64,000 bases of DNA from NCBI RefSeq assembly GCF_902809845.1, contig NZ_CADDWI010000013.1:1-64000 (forward strand), in the 5' to 3' direction. The position numbers and the translations under genes were made by a program. How positions within the stretch are numbered: the first letter of the stretch is position 1; each line of letters begins with the position of its first letter. Below are positions 22,719 to 33,007 of the stretch, piece by piece. The notes under the pieces were generated by a model that saw nothing but the letters and a program-made list of their open reading frames with translations, ran no database searches and was not told the DNA's origin. This DNA comes from Chelativorans sp. Marseille-P2723. GTDB lineage: Bacteria > Pseudomonadota > Alphaproteobacteria > Rhizobiales > Rhizobiaceae.

Positions 22719-24194
22719 TTGCGGTCCAAACTCTATATCGATGGCCAATGGATCAGGCCTGTTCACGGGAAAACCTTTTCCGTCATCAATCCCGCAACCG
22801 AGGAGACGATTCACGCCATCGCCGCAGCAACGGCAGAGGATGTGGAGCTTGCCGTTGCAGCGGCACGCCGAGCCTTCGACAAGGATGGCTGGCCCAGAAT
22901 CGACGGGCAGAGTCGTGGCTGCTATTTGAGGGCAATTGCGGCGGGAATCCGTGCCAGGCACGACGAACTTGCGCGCCTGGAAGTCATCGACAATGGCAAG
23001 CCTCTCCCGGAAGCACTGGGTGATATTGAGGATTCGGCTGGCTGCTTCGAGTATTATGCCGACCTCGCCGAGAAGCTCGACAACAACCCCGTCGAAGAAA
23101 TCGCCGTTTCCGACAATCGTTTCACTTCGAAAGTGGTCAGGGAGCCCGTGGGAGTGGCAGGAGCGATCATCCCATGGAATTATCCGCTGCTAATGGCCTC
23201 GTGGAAAGTTGCGCCGGCCCTTGCCGCTGGCTGCACCGTTGTTCTCAAGCCTTCGGAACTGACCTCGCTGACGGCGCTGGAATTGGCGGCGATCGCGATG
23301 GAAGCCGGCCTGCCTGCTGGAGTCCTCAACATCGTAACCGGTACCGGAGCGGAAGCCGGACAGGCGATCATCGACCATCCGCTGATCGACAAGCTAGCCT
23401 TTACAGGCTCCGTTCCAACCGGTTCCAAGATCATGTCCGCAGCCGCTCGCGACATTAAACGGATCAGCCTCGAACTTGGCGGGAAGTCGCCATTCGTGAT
23501 CTTTTCCGACGCCGACATCGAGCAGGCTGTGGAATGGATCATGTTCGGCATCTTCTGGAACCAGGGACAGGTGTGCTCGGCAACCTCGCGTGTCCTCATC
23601 GAGGCGCCCATCTATGACCGGGTGATGGCTCGTCTTTGCCAGGCCGCGAAGGAGATCAGGATCGGCAACGGGCTTGACGACGGCGTGCTGCTAGGTCCGC
23701 TTGTGTCACGCGGCCAGTACGATAAGGTGGTGGCAGCGATCGAGGCTGCCGTAAAGGCGGGGGCGAGGATTGCCATTGGCGGCAAACGACCAGAGGGGCT
23801 GGACAAAGGCTATTATCTGGAGCCTACCATCCTTACCGAGGTTCCCTTGGACAGCGCCGCATGGCGCGAGGAAATATTCGGTCCCGTTCTCTGCGTCAGG
23901 CCCTTCGAAACCGAAGCCGAAGCCATTGAACTCGCCAACGACAGCCGCTTCGGCCTTGCGGCAGCCGTCATGTCGCAGGACGAGGCGCGCGCGGAACGGG
24001 TGGCGGCAGCGTTCCGGGCAGGCATCGTATGGATCAACTGTTCTCAGCCCACATTTACCGAAGCGCCCTGGGGAGGCTACAAGACATCAGGTATCGGCCG
24101 TGAACTTGGCCGCTGGGGGCTGGAGAACTATCTGGAAGTCAAGCAGATCACCAGATATGCCAGCAAAAAGCGATGGGGCTGGTATCTGAAATAA
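22719..24194 (+). CDS. NAD(P)-dependent aldehyde dehydrogenase
   Basis: A 491-residue aldehyde dehydrogenase of the classical (non-acylating) superfamily. It starts at TTG 22719 after AGGGAGCAGGA; a later ATG would remove conserved N-terminal sequence. Key elements are PWNYPLLMASWKVAPALAAG, FTGSVPTGSKI, the catalytic Glu in LELGGKSPF, the catalytic Cys in NQGQVCSATSR and EEIFGPVLCVRPF. The sequence resembles betaine-aldehyde/phenylacetaldehyde-type enzymes. Being last in the diol dehydratase operon, it likely oxidises the aldehyde produced there to the acid. Nothing indicates CoA acylation. Confidence 0.9.
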   Translation: MRSKLYIDGQWIRPVHGKTFSVINPATEETIHAIAAATAEDVELAVAAARRAFDKDGWPRIDGQSRGCYLRAIAAGIRARHDELARLEVIDNGKPLPEALGDIEDSAGCFEYYADLAEKLDNNPVEEIAVSDNRFTSKVVREPVGVAGAIIPWNYPLLMASWKVAPALAAGCTVVLKPSELTSLTALELAAIAMEAGLPAGVLNIVTGTGAEAGQAIIDHPLIDKLAFTGSVPTGSKIMSAAARDIKRISLELGGKSPFVIFSDADIEQAVEWIMFGIFWNQGQVCSATSRVLIEAPIYDRVMARLCQAAKEIRIGNGLDDGVLLGPLVSRGQYDKVVAAIEAAVKAGARIAIGGKRPEGLDKGYYLEPTILTEVPLDSAAWREEIFGPVLCVRPFETEAEAIELANDSRFGLAAAVMSQDEARAERVAAAFRAGIVWINCSQPTFTEAPWGGYKTSGIGRELGRWGLENYLEVKQITRYASKKRWGWYLK

Positions 24195-24270
24195 CCGAAT
24201 ACAAGAAACGGGCGGTTTGCCCGCCACCGGCGCCAAGGTGTGGAATGACTTTGCGCTTGGCCGTATTCGG
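24195..24270. other. Nested inverted-repeat structure after ALDH gene
   Basis: Immediately after the ALDH stop, CCGAATAC (24195-24202) pairs with GTATTCGG (24263-24270). Inside are a small GGCGG/CCGCC hairpin near 24210-24225 and GCCAAG (24232-24237) pairing with CTTGGC (24256-24261). On paper this gives a closed outer stem with two inner hairpins over 76 bases. It could be a transcript end structure or a structured RNA; no tRNA features fit. Confidence 0.4.
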
Positions 24271-24312
24271 CAAACGAGCCGGCAGGCGAGCAGGAGGGGT
24301 GCTTCTCAGCTT

Positions 24313-24344
24313 CGCAGGGCGACTGAAATATCCGTCACCCTGCG
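24313..24344. terminator. Stem-loop between convergent ALDH and mutase genes
   Basis: CGCAGGG-c-GAC (24313-24323) pairs with GTC-a-CCCTGCG (24334-24344) around a 10-base loop, a 10-bp stem with one mismatch. It lies 25 bases past the methylmalonyl-CoA mutase stop on the minus strand. No T run follows on either strand, so it is only a candidate terminator or 3'-end stabiliser. Confidence 0.45.
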
Positions 24345-24368
24345 ATGCGAGGTCCTCGCGACGATGAA

Positions 24369-26504
24369 TTACACGTTGCGGCGCTTACCTTCCATGAGGT
24401 CCAGTACGGCGCGGGCGGCGTCGAGAACGTTGGTGCCCGGGCCGAAAACGGCCGCAACCCCATTGTCCAGCAGGAATTGATAATCCTGCCGCGGGACCAC
24501 TCCACCGACAACCACGATGATGTCAGCGCCCTTTTGCTTCAGCGCTTCCACAAGTTGCGGGGCCAACACCTTGTGCCCAGCCGCCAGCGAAGACATGCCC
24601 ACCACATGCACCTTCTTTTTGACCGCAAGATCGGCGGCCTCGTCCGGCGTCTGGAACAAGGGACCGGTGACGACGTCGAAGCCTATGTCGCCGAAGGCGG
24701 ACGCAATGACCTTGGCGCCGCGATCATGGCCGTCCTGGCCAAGCTTGGCGACCATCACCCGTGGTCGTTCGCCGAGTGCCTTGGCGAATTGGTCAAGCCG
24801 CTCGACCAACGTCTTGTATTCCGGCTCATCCTTGTAGGCCGGACCGTAGACCTTGCGCACCACCTGAGGCACCGCGGCATGGTCGCCGAACGCGTCGCGC
24901 AGCGTATCGGAAATCTCGCCAACGGAAGCGCGTGCTCGCGCTGCTTCGACGGCGGCCTCAAGGATGTTGCCTTGCCCTGAGCGTGCGACCTCGGCCAGCA
25001 GTCCAAGCGTCTCGGCGACGCGCTTTGGATCGCGCTGACGACGGATCCGTTCGAGCCGCTTCACCTGAGCCTCGCGCACCGCCGCATTGTCGATGTCGAG
25101 GATCTCAATGTCGTCCTCATTCTCGAGCCGATACTTATTGACACCAACTACCACCTCATCGCCCCGATCGACAGCCGCCTGTTTCCTGGTGGCAGCTTCC
25201 TCGATCAGGCGCTTGGGCAAGCCTTCGATGACGGCCTTGGTCATCCCGCCCATTGCCTCGATCTCTTCGATCAACTTCCAGGCGGCATCGGCAAGCTCGT
25301 TGGTAAGATTCTCGACATAGTAGGAACCCGCCAATGGATCGACGACCTTCGTCACACCCGTCTCGTGCTGGAGTATGAGTTGCGTGTTGCGGGCGATGCG
25401 AGCGGAAAATTCCGTCGGCAGCGCGATTGCCTCGTCGAAGGAATTGGTATGCAGCGACTGCGTGCCGCCAAGCACGGCAGCCAGCGCCTCATAGGCGGTG
25501 CGCACGATGTTGTTGTAGGGGTCCTGCTCCTGCAGCGATACTCCGGAGGTCTGGCAATGGGTGCGCAGCATCAGCGAAGAAGGCTTCTTTGGCTCGAACT
25601 CCTCCATGATGCGCGACCAGAGTAACCGCGCGGCGCGCAGCTTGGCGGCCTCCATGAAAAAATTCATGCCGATGGCAAAGAAGAACGAAAGTCTCCCGGC
25701 GAAAGCGTCAACGTCGAGACCTTTTTGCAGCGCGGCGCGGACATATTCCCTACCGTCAGCAAGCGTGAAGGCAAGCTCCTGCACCAGCGTCGCGCCCGCC
25801 TCTTGCATGTGATAGCCAGAGATGGAGATGGAGTTGAACTTCGGCATCTCCTTCGCCGTGTATTCGATGATGTCGGCGACGATCCGCATGGAGGGTTCGG
25901 GCGGGTAGATATAGGTATTGCGGACCATAAACTCCTTCAGGATGTCATTCTGGATGGTCCCGGAAAGCTGCGCCCGCGGCACGCCCTGCTCTTCGCCGGT
26001 CACGATGAAGCTGGCGAGGATCGGGATCACCGCGCCGTTCATGGTCATCGATACAGAGATCTTTTCCAGCGGGATGCCGTCGAACAGGATCTTCATGTCC
26101 TCGACAGAATCGATGGCGACGCCCGCCTTCCCAACGTCGCCTACGACACGCGGATGGTCGCTGTCATAGCCGCGATGCGTCGCAAGGTCGAAGGCAACCG
26201 AGACACCCTGCTGGCCAGCCGCAAGTGCCTTACGATAGAAGGCATTCGACTCTTCGGCTGTTGAGAATCCGGCATATTGGCGGATTGTCCAAGGCCGGCC
26301 CGCATACATCGTTGCGCGTGGCCCGCGAACGAACGGCTTGTGCCCAGGAAGCGAGTCGAGATGATCAATTCCCTCAAGATCCTTGGCCGTGTAGAGCGGC
26401 TTGATCGGAATGCCTTCCGGCGTTTGCCAGACGAGGCTGTCGGGGTCTCGCTTCACTTCCTTCTCGGCGAGCGCGCGCCATTGTTCCAGTTCGTTATCGC
26501 TCAT
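24369..26504 (-). CDS. scpA: Methylmalonyl-CoA mutase
   Basis: A 711-residue B12-dependent mutase converting methylmalonyl-CoA to succinyl-CoA, the last step of propionyl-CoA assimilation. The N-terminal TIM-barrel substrate domain holds [33 protein letters not shown] and [20 protein letters not shown]. The C-terminal B12 domain carries the cobalt-ligating [15 protein letters not shown], followed by [14 protein letters not shown] and [12 protein letters not shown]. The length matches the homodimeric or large-subunit type. ATG 26504 shares one base with the upstream pccA stop (TGATG); a GTG one codon earlier is possible. It ends the minus-strand operon pccB-pccA-scpA. No MeaB chaperone gene is adjacent. 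Confidence 0.95.
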   Translation of the reverse strand: MSDNELEQWRALAEKEVKRDPDSLVWQTPEGIPIKPLYTAKDLEGIDHLDSLPGHKPFVRGPRATMYAGRPWTIRQYAGFSTAEESNAFYRKALAAGQQGVSVAFDLATHRGYDSDHPRVVGDVGKAGVAIDSVEDMKILFDGIPLEKISVSMTMNGAVIPILASFIVTGEEQGVPRAQLSGTIQNDILKEFMVRNTYIYPPEPSMRIVADIIEYTAKEMPKFNSISISGYHMQEAGATLVQELAFTLADGREYVRAALQKGLDVDAFAGRLSFFFAIGMNFFMEAAKLRAARLLWSRIMEEFEPKKPSSLMLRTHCQTSGVSLQEQDPYNNIVRTAYEALAAVLGGTQSLHTNSFDEAIALPTEFSARIARNTQLILQHETGVTKVVDPLAGSYYVENLTNELADAAWKLIEEIEAMGGMTKAVIEGLPKRLIEEAATRKQAAVDRGDEVVVGVNKYRLENEDDIEILDIDNAAVREAQVKRLERIRRQRDPKRVAETLGLLAEVARSGQGNILEAAVEAARARASVGEISDTLRDAFGDHAAVPQVVRKVYGPAYKDEPEYKTLVERLDQFAKALGERPRVMVAKLGQDGHDRGAKVIASAFGDIGFDVVTGPLFQTPDEAADLAVKKKVHVVGMSSLAAGHKVLAPQLVEALKQKGADIIVVVGGVVPRQDYQFLLDNGVAAVFGPGTNVLDAARAVLDLMEGKRRNV

Positions 26505-28513
26505 CACTCGAATTCCATTATCGGCTCGTCGACTGCCAGGCTCGCGCCAGGATCGACGGCTATCCGCTTCACCGTAGCCCGCCTTTCGGCGCGCAGCACG
26601 TTTTCCATCTTCATGGCTTCCACGGTAGCGAGGATCTGTCCAGCTTCAACGGCGTCGCCTTCGCTAACAGCAATCACCGTCACCACACCCGGCATGGGAC
26701 AAAGCAGCATCTTGGAGGTGTCAGGGGGCAGCTTCTTCGGCATCAGTCGCGCCAGTTCAGCAACGCGCGGACGGCGCACGTGAGCGACAATGTCCATTCC
26801 TCGCCAGCGCAGACGATAACCGGTTCCGGAACGAGCAATCTTGACCGACAAGCTTTCGCCATCGATTGCGAAAGAAGCGTGTGTCCGTCCGGGAACCCAA
26901 TCGCTCGTGACTGTCAGGCACACGCCGTTCCCGTCTTCAAACGAAACGGCCGTTCCGTCCTCTTCGTCACGCACGCTGACTGCGAATGCATGATTGTCGA
27001 GCGTGACTACCCAAGCGGAGGAGACCTTACGGCGGTGATTGTCCATCGCACCCGAAATCTGTATGTCGCGGTGCTGGACTTTCCAGTTAATGTGGGCGGC
27101 GACAGAAGCAAGGGTCCGCGCATCTACATCATCCGGCGCCACGCCGGAAAAGCCATCCGGAAATTCCTCCGCGATGAAGGCGGTGCTGAGCCGGCCCTCC
27201 CTAAAACGCGGATGCTCCATGACGGCGGAGAGGAATGGCAGGTTGTGGCCGATGCCTTCCACCTCGAAATCGTCGAGTGCTGCTCCCATGGACCTGATGG
27301 CCGAAAGGCGATCCGGCCCCCAGGTGCAGAGCTTGGCGATCATCGGGTCGTAGTACATCGAGATTTCCGAACCTTCGACGACTCCGGTGTCGTTGCGGAT
27401 GATACCGCCACATGAGCGCGCGCCTTCCGCGGGCGGCCTATAACGAGTCAGCCGTCCGATCGAGGGCAGGAAGTTACGGTAGGGATCTTCAGCATAAAGC
27501 CGGCTTTCAATTGCCCAGCCATTCAGCCTGACCTCATCCTGGGCGACACGAAGCTTCTCGCCGGCAGCTATGCGGATCATCTCCTCGACCAGGTCGATGC
27601 CGGTGACCAGCTCCGTGACCGGGTGCTCCACCTGAAGCCGGGTATTCATCTCGAGGAAATAGAAGTTGCGGTCGCGGTCCACGATGAACTCGACCGTGCC
27701 TGCCGAGTGGTAGCCGACCGCGGCAGAAAGGGCGATTGCCTGCTCGCCCATTGCGCGCCGAGTCGCCTCGTCGAGGAACGGAGATGGCGCCTCCTCGATG
27801 ATCTTCTGATTGCGGCGCTGGATCGAGCACTCGCGCTCGCCAAGATGGATGATGTTGCCGTGCTTGTCCCCAAGCACCTGTATTTCGATGTGGCGGGGCT
27901 CGACGATGAATTTCTCGATGAAGATTCGGTCGTCGCCGAAGGAGTTCCTCGCTTCGTTCTGTGATGATTGAAACCCTTCGCGCACTTCCTCCTCGTTCCA
28001 GGCTATGCGCATGCCCTTGCCACCGCCGCCTGCGGAAGCTTTGATCATAACGGGGAAGCCGATCTCCTGGGAGATGTGCACTGCCTCCTCTGCGTTTTCG
28101 ATCAGCCCCATATGACCGGGGACCGTGCTGACCCCGGCGGAGGCGGCGATCTTCTTCGACGTGATCTTGTCGCCCATCGCCTCAATGGCGGCCGGCGGCG
28201 GCCCGATAAAAGTTACGTCTATTGCCTTGAGCGCTTCGGCAAAGTGCGCATTCTCCGACAGGAAACCATAGCCCGGATGAACGGCATCTGCACCGGTCTC
28301 CTTCAGGGCATTAAGGATATTTGCGATGTTGAGATAGGACTGGGAGGGCGCGGCAGGGCCGATATGGACAGCCTCGTCGGCCTGCCTGACATGCAGTGCG
28401 TCCCGGTCGGCGTCGGAATAAACAGCGACTGTTGGAATGCCGAGCTTCTTCGCCGTCTTGATCACGCGGCACGCGATCTCGCCACGATTGGCAATCAGAA
28501 TTTTCTTGAACAT
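26504..28513 (-). CDS. pccA: Propionyl-CoA carboxylase alpha subunit (biotin carboxylase + BCCP)
   Basis: A 669-residue protein. Residues 1 to about 450 form the biotin carboxylase with [20 protein letters not shown], the ATP-grasp Gly-rich [13 protein letters not shown], and [21 protein letters not shown] middle linker domain follows. The C-terminal biotinyl domain has [13 protein letters not shown], with the biotinylated lysine about 35 residues before the end. It ATP-dependently carboxylates biotin for transfer to propionyl-CoA by the beta subunit. The gap to pccB is 10 bases, and its stop overlaps the mutase start. Confidence 0.95.
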   Translation of the reverse strand: MFKKILIANRGEIACRVIKTAKKLGIPTVAVYSDADRDALHVRQADEAVHIGPAAPSQSYLNIANILNALKETGADAVHPGYGFLSENAHFAEALKAIDVTFIGPPPAAIEAMGDKITSKKIAASAGVSTVPGHMGLIENAEEAVHISQEIGFPVMIKASAGGGGKGMRIAWNEEEVREGFQSSQNEARNSFGDDRIFIEKFIVEPRHIEIQVLGDKHGNIIHLGERECSIQRRNQKIIEEAPSPFLDEATRRAMGEQAIALSAAVGYHSAGTVEFIVDRDRNFYFLEMNTRLQVEHPVTELVTGIDLVEEMIRIAAGEKLRVAQDEVRLNGWAIESRLYAEDPYRNFLPSIGRLTRYRPPAEGARSCGGIIRNDTGVVEGSEISMYYDPMIAKLCTWGPDRLSAIRSMGAALDDFEVEGIGHNLPFLSAVMEHPRFREGRLSTAFIAEEFPDGFSGVAPDDVDARTLASVAAHINWKVQHRDIQISGAMDNHRRKVSSAWVVTLDNHAFAVSVRDEEDGTAVSFEDGNGVCLTVTSDWVPGRTHASFAIDGESLSVKIARSGTGYRLRWRGMDIVAHVRRPRVAELARLMPKKLPPDTSKMLLCPMPGVVTVIAVSEGDAVEAGQILATVEAMKMENVLRAERRATVKRIAVDPGASLAVDEPIMEFE

Positions 28514-28523
28514 TATTACGGCC

Positions 28524-30056
28524 TCAAAGCGGAATATTGTCGTGCTTCTTCCAGCGCGTTTCGACGCGCTTTCCGCGCAGGGCGGCGAAGGCGCGCGCGA
28601 TGCGTTTGCGTGAGGAATGGGGCATGATCACCTCATCGATGAAGCCACGTTCGGCCGCGATGAAGGGATTGGCAAAACGTTCCTCGTACTCCTTAGTGCG
28701 CTGCGCTATCTTGGCCGGGTCGCCCAGGTCGGAGCGATAAAGAATTTCGGCAGCGCCCTTGGCACCCATCACGGCGATTTCAGCGGTCGGCCAGGCGTAA
28801 TTGACGTCGGCTCCGATATGCTTCGAAGCCATTACATCATAGGCGCCGCCATAAGCCTTGCGAGTGATGAGAGTGACCATCGGCACGGTCGCCTGGCTAT
28901 AGGCAAACAGCAGCTTGGCACCATGCTTGATGACGCCTCCATATTCCTGCGCTGTGCCCGGCAGGAATCCCGGCACGTCGACCAGCGTCAGGATCGGAAT
29001 GTCGAACGCGTCGCAAAAACGCACGAAGCGTGCCGCCTTGCGCGATGAGTCGATATCGAGGCAGCCTGCAAGCACCATCGGCTGGTTGGCTACCACACCG
29101 ATGGTCCGCCCCTCGATGCGCATGAAACCGATTATGATGTTCTTAGCGAAAGCTGCTTGAAGCTCGAAGAAATCGCCTTCGTCGGCAATCGCCGTAATCA
29201 GCTCCTTCATGTCATAGGGCTTGTTGGCGCTTTCAGGGACCAGAGTGTCCAAGCGCATCTCCAGCCGTTCCGGATCGTCATAAAATGGCCGGACCGGAGA
29301 CTTTTCGCGATTGTTGAGCGGCAGGAAATCGAACAGGCGCCTGACCTCTTCCAGCGCCTCGATGTCGTTCTCGAATGCACCATCAGCGACCGACGATTTT
29401 TGCGTGTGGGTCGATGCGCCGCCAAGCTCTTCCGCCGTTACAATCTCGTTCGTCACCGTCTTCACCACGTCGGGCCCGGTGACGAACATGTAGGAGGAAT
29501 CCCGCACCATGAAGATGAAATCCGTCATGGCCGGCGAGTAGACTGCACCGCCCGCACATGGGCCCATGATCACTGAAAGCTGCGGAATTATGCCCGATGC
29601 TTCAGCATTGCGCTTGAAGACTTCGGCATACCCCGCAAGCGAGGCCACGCCCTCCTGGATGCGAGCACCGCCTGAATCGTTCAAACCGATTACCGGTGCA
29701 CCATTGCGAAGAGCCATGTCCATGATCTTGCAGATCTTCTGGGCATGGCTCTCCGATAGCGAGCCCCCGAGGACCGTGAAATCCTGGGAAAAAACATAGA
29801 CCAGCCGGCCATTGATCGTGCCCCACCCGGTTACCACGCCATCGCCTGCGATTTTTTGGGACGCCATGCCGAAATCTGTCGCGCGATGCGTGACATACAT
29901 GTCGTATTCCTCGAACGAGCCCTCGTCGAGAAGCACCTCAATCCGCTCGCGCGCCGTCAGCTTGCCTTTCGCATGCTGTCCGTCGATACGCTTCTGTCCA
30001 CCGCCGAGACGGGCCTCCGCCCGGCGAGCCTCAAGTTGTTCGAGTACCGCGCGCAT
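28524..30056 (-). CDS. pccB: Propionyl-CoA carboxylase beta subunit (carboxyltransferase)
   Basis: A 510-residue carboxyltransferase. It shows [40 protein letters not shown], the acyl-CoA-binding [35 protein letters not shown], and the biotin-side [20 protein letters not shown] with the Asp-Val-Pro-Gly-Phe motif. It is the first gene of the pccB-pccA-scpA operon. It is divergent from a PccR-type regulator across a 195-base gap that contains a candidate operator. Confidence 0.95.
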   Translation of the reverse strand: MRAVLEQLEARRAEARLGGGQKRIDGQHAKGKLTARERIEVLLDEGSFEEYDMYVTHRATDFGMASQKIAGDGVVTGWGTINGRLVYVFSQDFTVLGGSLSESHAQKICKIMDMALRNGAPVIGLNDSGGARIQEGVASLAGYAEVFKRNAEASGIIPQLSVIMGPCAGGAVYSPAMTDFIFMVRDSSYMFVTGPDVVKTVTNEIVTAEELGGASTHTQKSSVADGAFENDIEALEEVRRLFDFLPLNNREKSPVRPFYDDPERLEMRLDTLVPESANKPYDMKELITAIADEGDFFELQAAFAKNIIIGFMRIEGRTIGVVANQPMVLAGCLDIDSSRKAARFVRFCDAFDIPILTLVDVPGFLPGTAQEYGGVIKHGAKLLFAYSQATVPMVTLITRKAYGGAYDVMASKHIGADVNYAWPTAEIAVMGAKGAAEILYRSDLGDPAKIAQRTKEYEERFANPFIAAERGFIDEVIMPHSSRKRIARAFAALRGKRVETRWKKHDNIPL

Positions 30057-30218
30057 CAGCGCACCCCCTTTACTTCGAGCGGTCCCGCCGTGCCGGCCCG
30101 CCGTCGTGTATCAATGGTCATGTTCATAGCCCCGGCCCCACGAGCCGCATCATCGGAGTGTAAACATGTCCGGCTGGCAACAGAAGTGTTGAAAAGGTAC
30201 AGAAGCATAATGTACCAA

Positions 30219-30240
30219 TACGCAAAAGCAAATTTGCGAA
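30219..30240. promoter_or_regulatory. Candidate PccR operator
   Basis: An inverted repeat TACGCAAA-N6-TTTGCGAA, centred on the perfect palindrome GCAAATTTGC, lies 12 bases before the regulator's start codon and about 165 bases upstream of pccB. As I recall, the PccR regulator of Rhodobacter sphaeroides recognises paired TTTGCAAA-like half sites, which these resemble. A GGTAC-N11-GTACC inverted repeat lies just upstream (30196-30216). Confidence 0.5.
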
Positions 30241-30251
30241 GTTGTAAAAAA

Positions 30252-31664
30252 ATGGCACGCGGGAAACTTTATATCGGACGTAAAGTTCGTGAGATCCGAG
30301 AGGCGAACAGGGCAACCCAAGCTGCGTTTGCAGAGCGGCTTGGCATTTCCACGAGTTATCTCAACCAGATCGAGAACAATCAGCGCCCCGTTTCCGCAGC
30401 AGTGCTACTTGCACTAGCGGAAAAATTCCAGATCGATATCGGCTCGATCTCGGCCGGCGATAGTGACCGCCTGCTGTCAGCACTCCTGGAAGCGTTGGCT
30501 GATCCCGTCTTTGACGGGTACTCGCCGAACCTTCAGGAACTAAAGCTTGTCATCCAGAATGCGCCCGGTTTCGCTCAATCCCTGATTGCCTGCCATCAGG
30601 CGTTCCGCCGGAACAGCGAACAGCTTGCGAGCTTCAACGACCAGCTTGGCCGAGCCAGCAACCTGGCGGAGCCGACGGCCTATGAAGAAGTCCGCGACTT
30701 TTTCCATTTCATCGACAACTACGTACACGATCTCGATGTTGCGGCTGAACGTGTTGCGATGAAACTCGGCGTTCCCGAAAGGGATGCGGGTGCTGCCCTT
30801 ACTGAATATCTGGAAGGCGAACACGGCATCCGCATCATGCGAGCCGAGCCCGGTGAAGCGCTTCTGAGGCGATATGATCCCGCTTCGAAGGCGCTGTATC
30901 TCAACTCATACTCGCCAGCGGCCACCAGAACGTTCCAGATGGCATACCAGATTGCGGCACTGGAGCAGCAGGCCGAGGTAGAGCGGATAACCACGCAAGC
31001 CGGGTTTCGGACGGAAGAAGCAGCGGAAATTTGTAAGATCGGGCTGCAAAACTACTTCGCGGGTGCACTAATATTGCCGTACCAAATCTTCATGTCCACC
31101 GCAAAGGATCTGCGCCACGATCTTGAACTGCTCGCGGCCCGCTTTGGAGCCAGCCTAGAACAGGTGGCTCATCGCCTCTCCACTCTGCAGCGGCCGGGAC
31201 TAAAGGGCATTCCGGTATTCTTCGCAACGATAGATCGCGCGGGAAACATTACGAAGCGGCACAGCGGAGCCAAGCTGCAATTTGCCCGTTTCGGCGCGGC
31301 CTGTCCGCTCTGGAACGCCCATCAGGCATTCGAGGTGCCCGGGCGAATCATTCGACAGCTCGCAGAGACACCCGACGGGGTACGCTATCTTTCAATCGCT
31401 ACAGAAGTCACCAAGAAGGGGGGTGGTTACTACGCGCCGCACCGACGGTACGCCATCGCTCTCGGCTGCGAAATCTCCTATGCGCAACACTTCGTCTATG
31501 CTGACGGACTAGACCTGACGAACCGCGTCGCATTCGACCCGATCGGCATATCCTGCCGGATTTGCGAGCGAGCCAACTGTCCGCAACGGGCAGTGCCCCC
31601 CTTGAAGACGCGGCTCAAGGTCAACCATGAGCACCGCTCCATATTGCCCTATGTGATTACGTGA
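30252..31664 (+). CDS. pccR: Short-chain fatty acyl-CoA regulator, PccR-like
   Basis: A 470-residue regulator. The N-terminal XRE-type HTH (KLYIGRKVREIREANRATQA, then GISTSYLNQIENNQRP) is followed by an ImmA/IrrE-like domain of unknown role and a C-terminal domain. The latter has conserved cysteines in GISCRICERANCPQRAVPP. This is the architecture of the ScfR family (PccR, RamB, MccR), which sense short-chain acyl-CoA or related metabolites. ATG 30252 gives the usual family N-terminus; longer in-frame starts extend across the candidate operator. Divergent placement next to pccB strongly suggests control of propionyl-CoA assimilation. Confidence 0.88.
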   Translation: MARGKLYIGRKVREIREANRATQAAFAERLGISTSYLNQIENNQRPVSAAVLLALAEKFQIDIGSISAGDSDRLLSALLEALADPVFDGYSPNLQELKLVIQNAPGFAQSLIACHQAFRRNSEQLASFNDQLGRASNLAEPTAYEEVRDFFHFIDNYVHDLDVAAERVAMKLGVPERDAGAALTEYLEGEHGIRIMRAEPGEALLRRYDPASKALYLNSYSPAATRTFQMAYQIAALEQQAEVERITTQAGFRTEEAAEICKIGLQNYFAGALILPYQIFMSTAKDLRHDLELLAARFGASLEQVAHRLSTLQRPGLKGIPVFFATIDRAGNITKRHSGAKLQFARFGAACPLWNAHQAFEVPGRIIRQLAETPDGVRYLSIATEVTKKGGGYYAPHRRYAIALGCEISYAQHFVYADGLDLTNRVAFDPIGISCRICERANCPQRAVPPLKTRLKVNHEHRSILPYVIT

Positions 31665-31698
31665 GGTTTGCAGCCGCGCTCGGGAAGCCGATGCGCCG

Positions 31699-31884
31699 CT
31701 ACTTGATGCCAGTCTGTTCAGCTTCATCATAAAGGGGGGCGCTGTGGGCGGTTGGCAATTCAACCGGCGGAGGAGAGGCAGCAAAACGCTTCAGGGCAGG
31801 GGCCGACTGAAGCAAGACAAACATGCCGAACCACACGGCGAAGAACAGCATCAGCCAACGCACATCGCCCTCCCCCATAGCCAA
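31699..31884 (-). CDS. Hypothetical small membrane protein, 61 residues
   Basis: A 61-residue frame whose ATG at 31884 follows GAGGGG at a suitable distance. It has one hydrophobic helix, VRWLMLFFAVWFGMFVLLQS, and a Pro-rich acidic tail ending EAEQTGIK. It follows the larger membrane protein gene on the same strand by 80 bases. The composition looks like a genuine single-pass protein, but no family is recognised. Confidence 0.45.
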   Translation of the reverse strand: MAMGEGDVRWLMLFFAVWFGMFVLLQSAPALKRFAASPPPVELPTAHSAPLYDEAEQTGIK

Positions 31885-31964
31885 GCCCCTCAGCTTTACA
31901 GGAGTAAAGAGGATAGGACCTAACAGGGTAGAAGAGCAAGGAGGAATTCAACCTGCGGTACACG

Positions 31965-32738
31965 TCACAGGGCGTCACTCCGGATTTTCGGCCGGTTTCG
32001 GGTAGGAAACGCCGCGAAAGTCGCAATGGAAAGAAAGATCGGAATGCCGAGTTCCAGCACCTCCTCGATCACCACCGAAGTGTAGGTGCTCGTGACGTGA
32101 ATTCCTAGAAATTGGAGGTTCGATTGAGCTCCGTCGAGGACTTTCGAAAAAACGACGCAGCCAATCGCAGCCAGGATGGCGACGGGGGTGGCATCGAGGC
32201 GGCGAAGCCCCGAGACAAAGCTGCGGAAGTTCTGCTTTACGAGGAAATAGATCGAAGTTCCCACGCCCAGAAAAGCAAGGGCAGCCATAGACTTTTCCAG
32301 AAGAGGAACGTTGGGCGAAACGTAAAAACTCGTCTTGGTTATGCTATAAGTTGTGAAATGCACGTGGAAGTCCAGTTCGCGCAGGCACATGGCGATTGGC
32401 AGAACGAGAAAGTACCAGTGCTTCAGGAGGTCCTCATACGACATCTCACGAACAAGCGTCGAGACGACAATCAGATATCCGGCAGCTGAAAGGACCTGTA
32501 TGAAGCCTCCTTCATCAACGTAGAGCCTTTTCATTTCCTCAGAAAGAAAGGTTTGCGGCAGGACAATGAGAACAGCAAGGAGAAAAACCGCAAGAGCCAT
32601 GTGGTTGAAATACGCCGCGCTATTGCGATTGACCGTCTCGCGGTAGAGTTGTGAAGACATTCCCGCCCTCGCGCTTAGCGATACATTTACGAAATTCTTG
32701 CTTTCCTGCAGCTCAGGATTGCTCATCAGCCCTTGCAT
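31965..32738 (-). CDS. Conserved hypothetical polytopic membrane protein
   Basis: A 257-residue protein with about six hydrophobic helices after a 45-residue cytoplasmic N-terminus: ALAVFLLAVLIVLPQTFL, FIQVLSAAGYLIVVSTL, WYFLVLPIAMCL, SMAALAFLGVGTSIYFLV, VAILAAIGCVVFSKVL and LGIPIFLSIATFAAF. Between helices three and four is a charged, aromatic RELDFHVHFTTYSITKTSFY. A similar RE(L/M)D...SI.K..FY pattern occurs, as I recall, in uncharacterised membrane proteins of other Proteobacteria. No function can be assigned. A start four codons later (ATG 32726) is an alternative. Confidence 0.75.
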   Translation of the reverse strand: MQGLMSNPELQESKNFVNVSLSARAGMSSQLYRETVNRNSAAYFNHMALAVFLLAVLIVLPQTFLSEEMKRLYVDEGGFIQVLSAAGYLIVVSTLVREMSYEDLLKHWYFLVLPIAMCLRELDFHVHFTTYSITKTSFYVSPNVPLLEKSMAALAFLGVGTSIYFLVKQNFRSFVSGLRRLDATPVAILAAIGCVVFSKVLDGAQSNLQFLGIHVTSTYTSVVIEEVLELGIPIFLSIATFAAFPTRNRPKIRSDAL

Positions 32739-33007
32739 ATGCCGGAATCACGAAATTTGCTGATGAGCATAATCAACCCCTTATCAGTACTTAAAGGAGC
32801 TGTCACAGACAGTCTGACGCAGCATTGTCAAAACTTGTTGATGTGTCATTGAACGCTCGCTGCGTACCGCCCGCGCGCAGAGCGCTTGCCAAGCGTTGCG
32901 GGTCCGTATGGATTGCAGGGCGAACTTATGGGATAGCGTAGCGCTGCCAGCCGGGACTGAAGTTAGCAAACACCGGCGCTCAAGATCAAAAGCCGCTGAG
33001 GGATAGG

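Noticed and set aside
24195-24270. tRNA gene, because of the 76-base length and closed outer stem
   Set aside because: No T-loop GTTCRA, no D-loop pattern, no anticodon arm of proper size, and the outer stem has eight pairs with only two inner hairpins.
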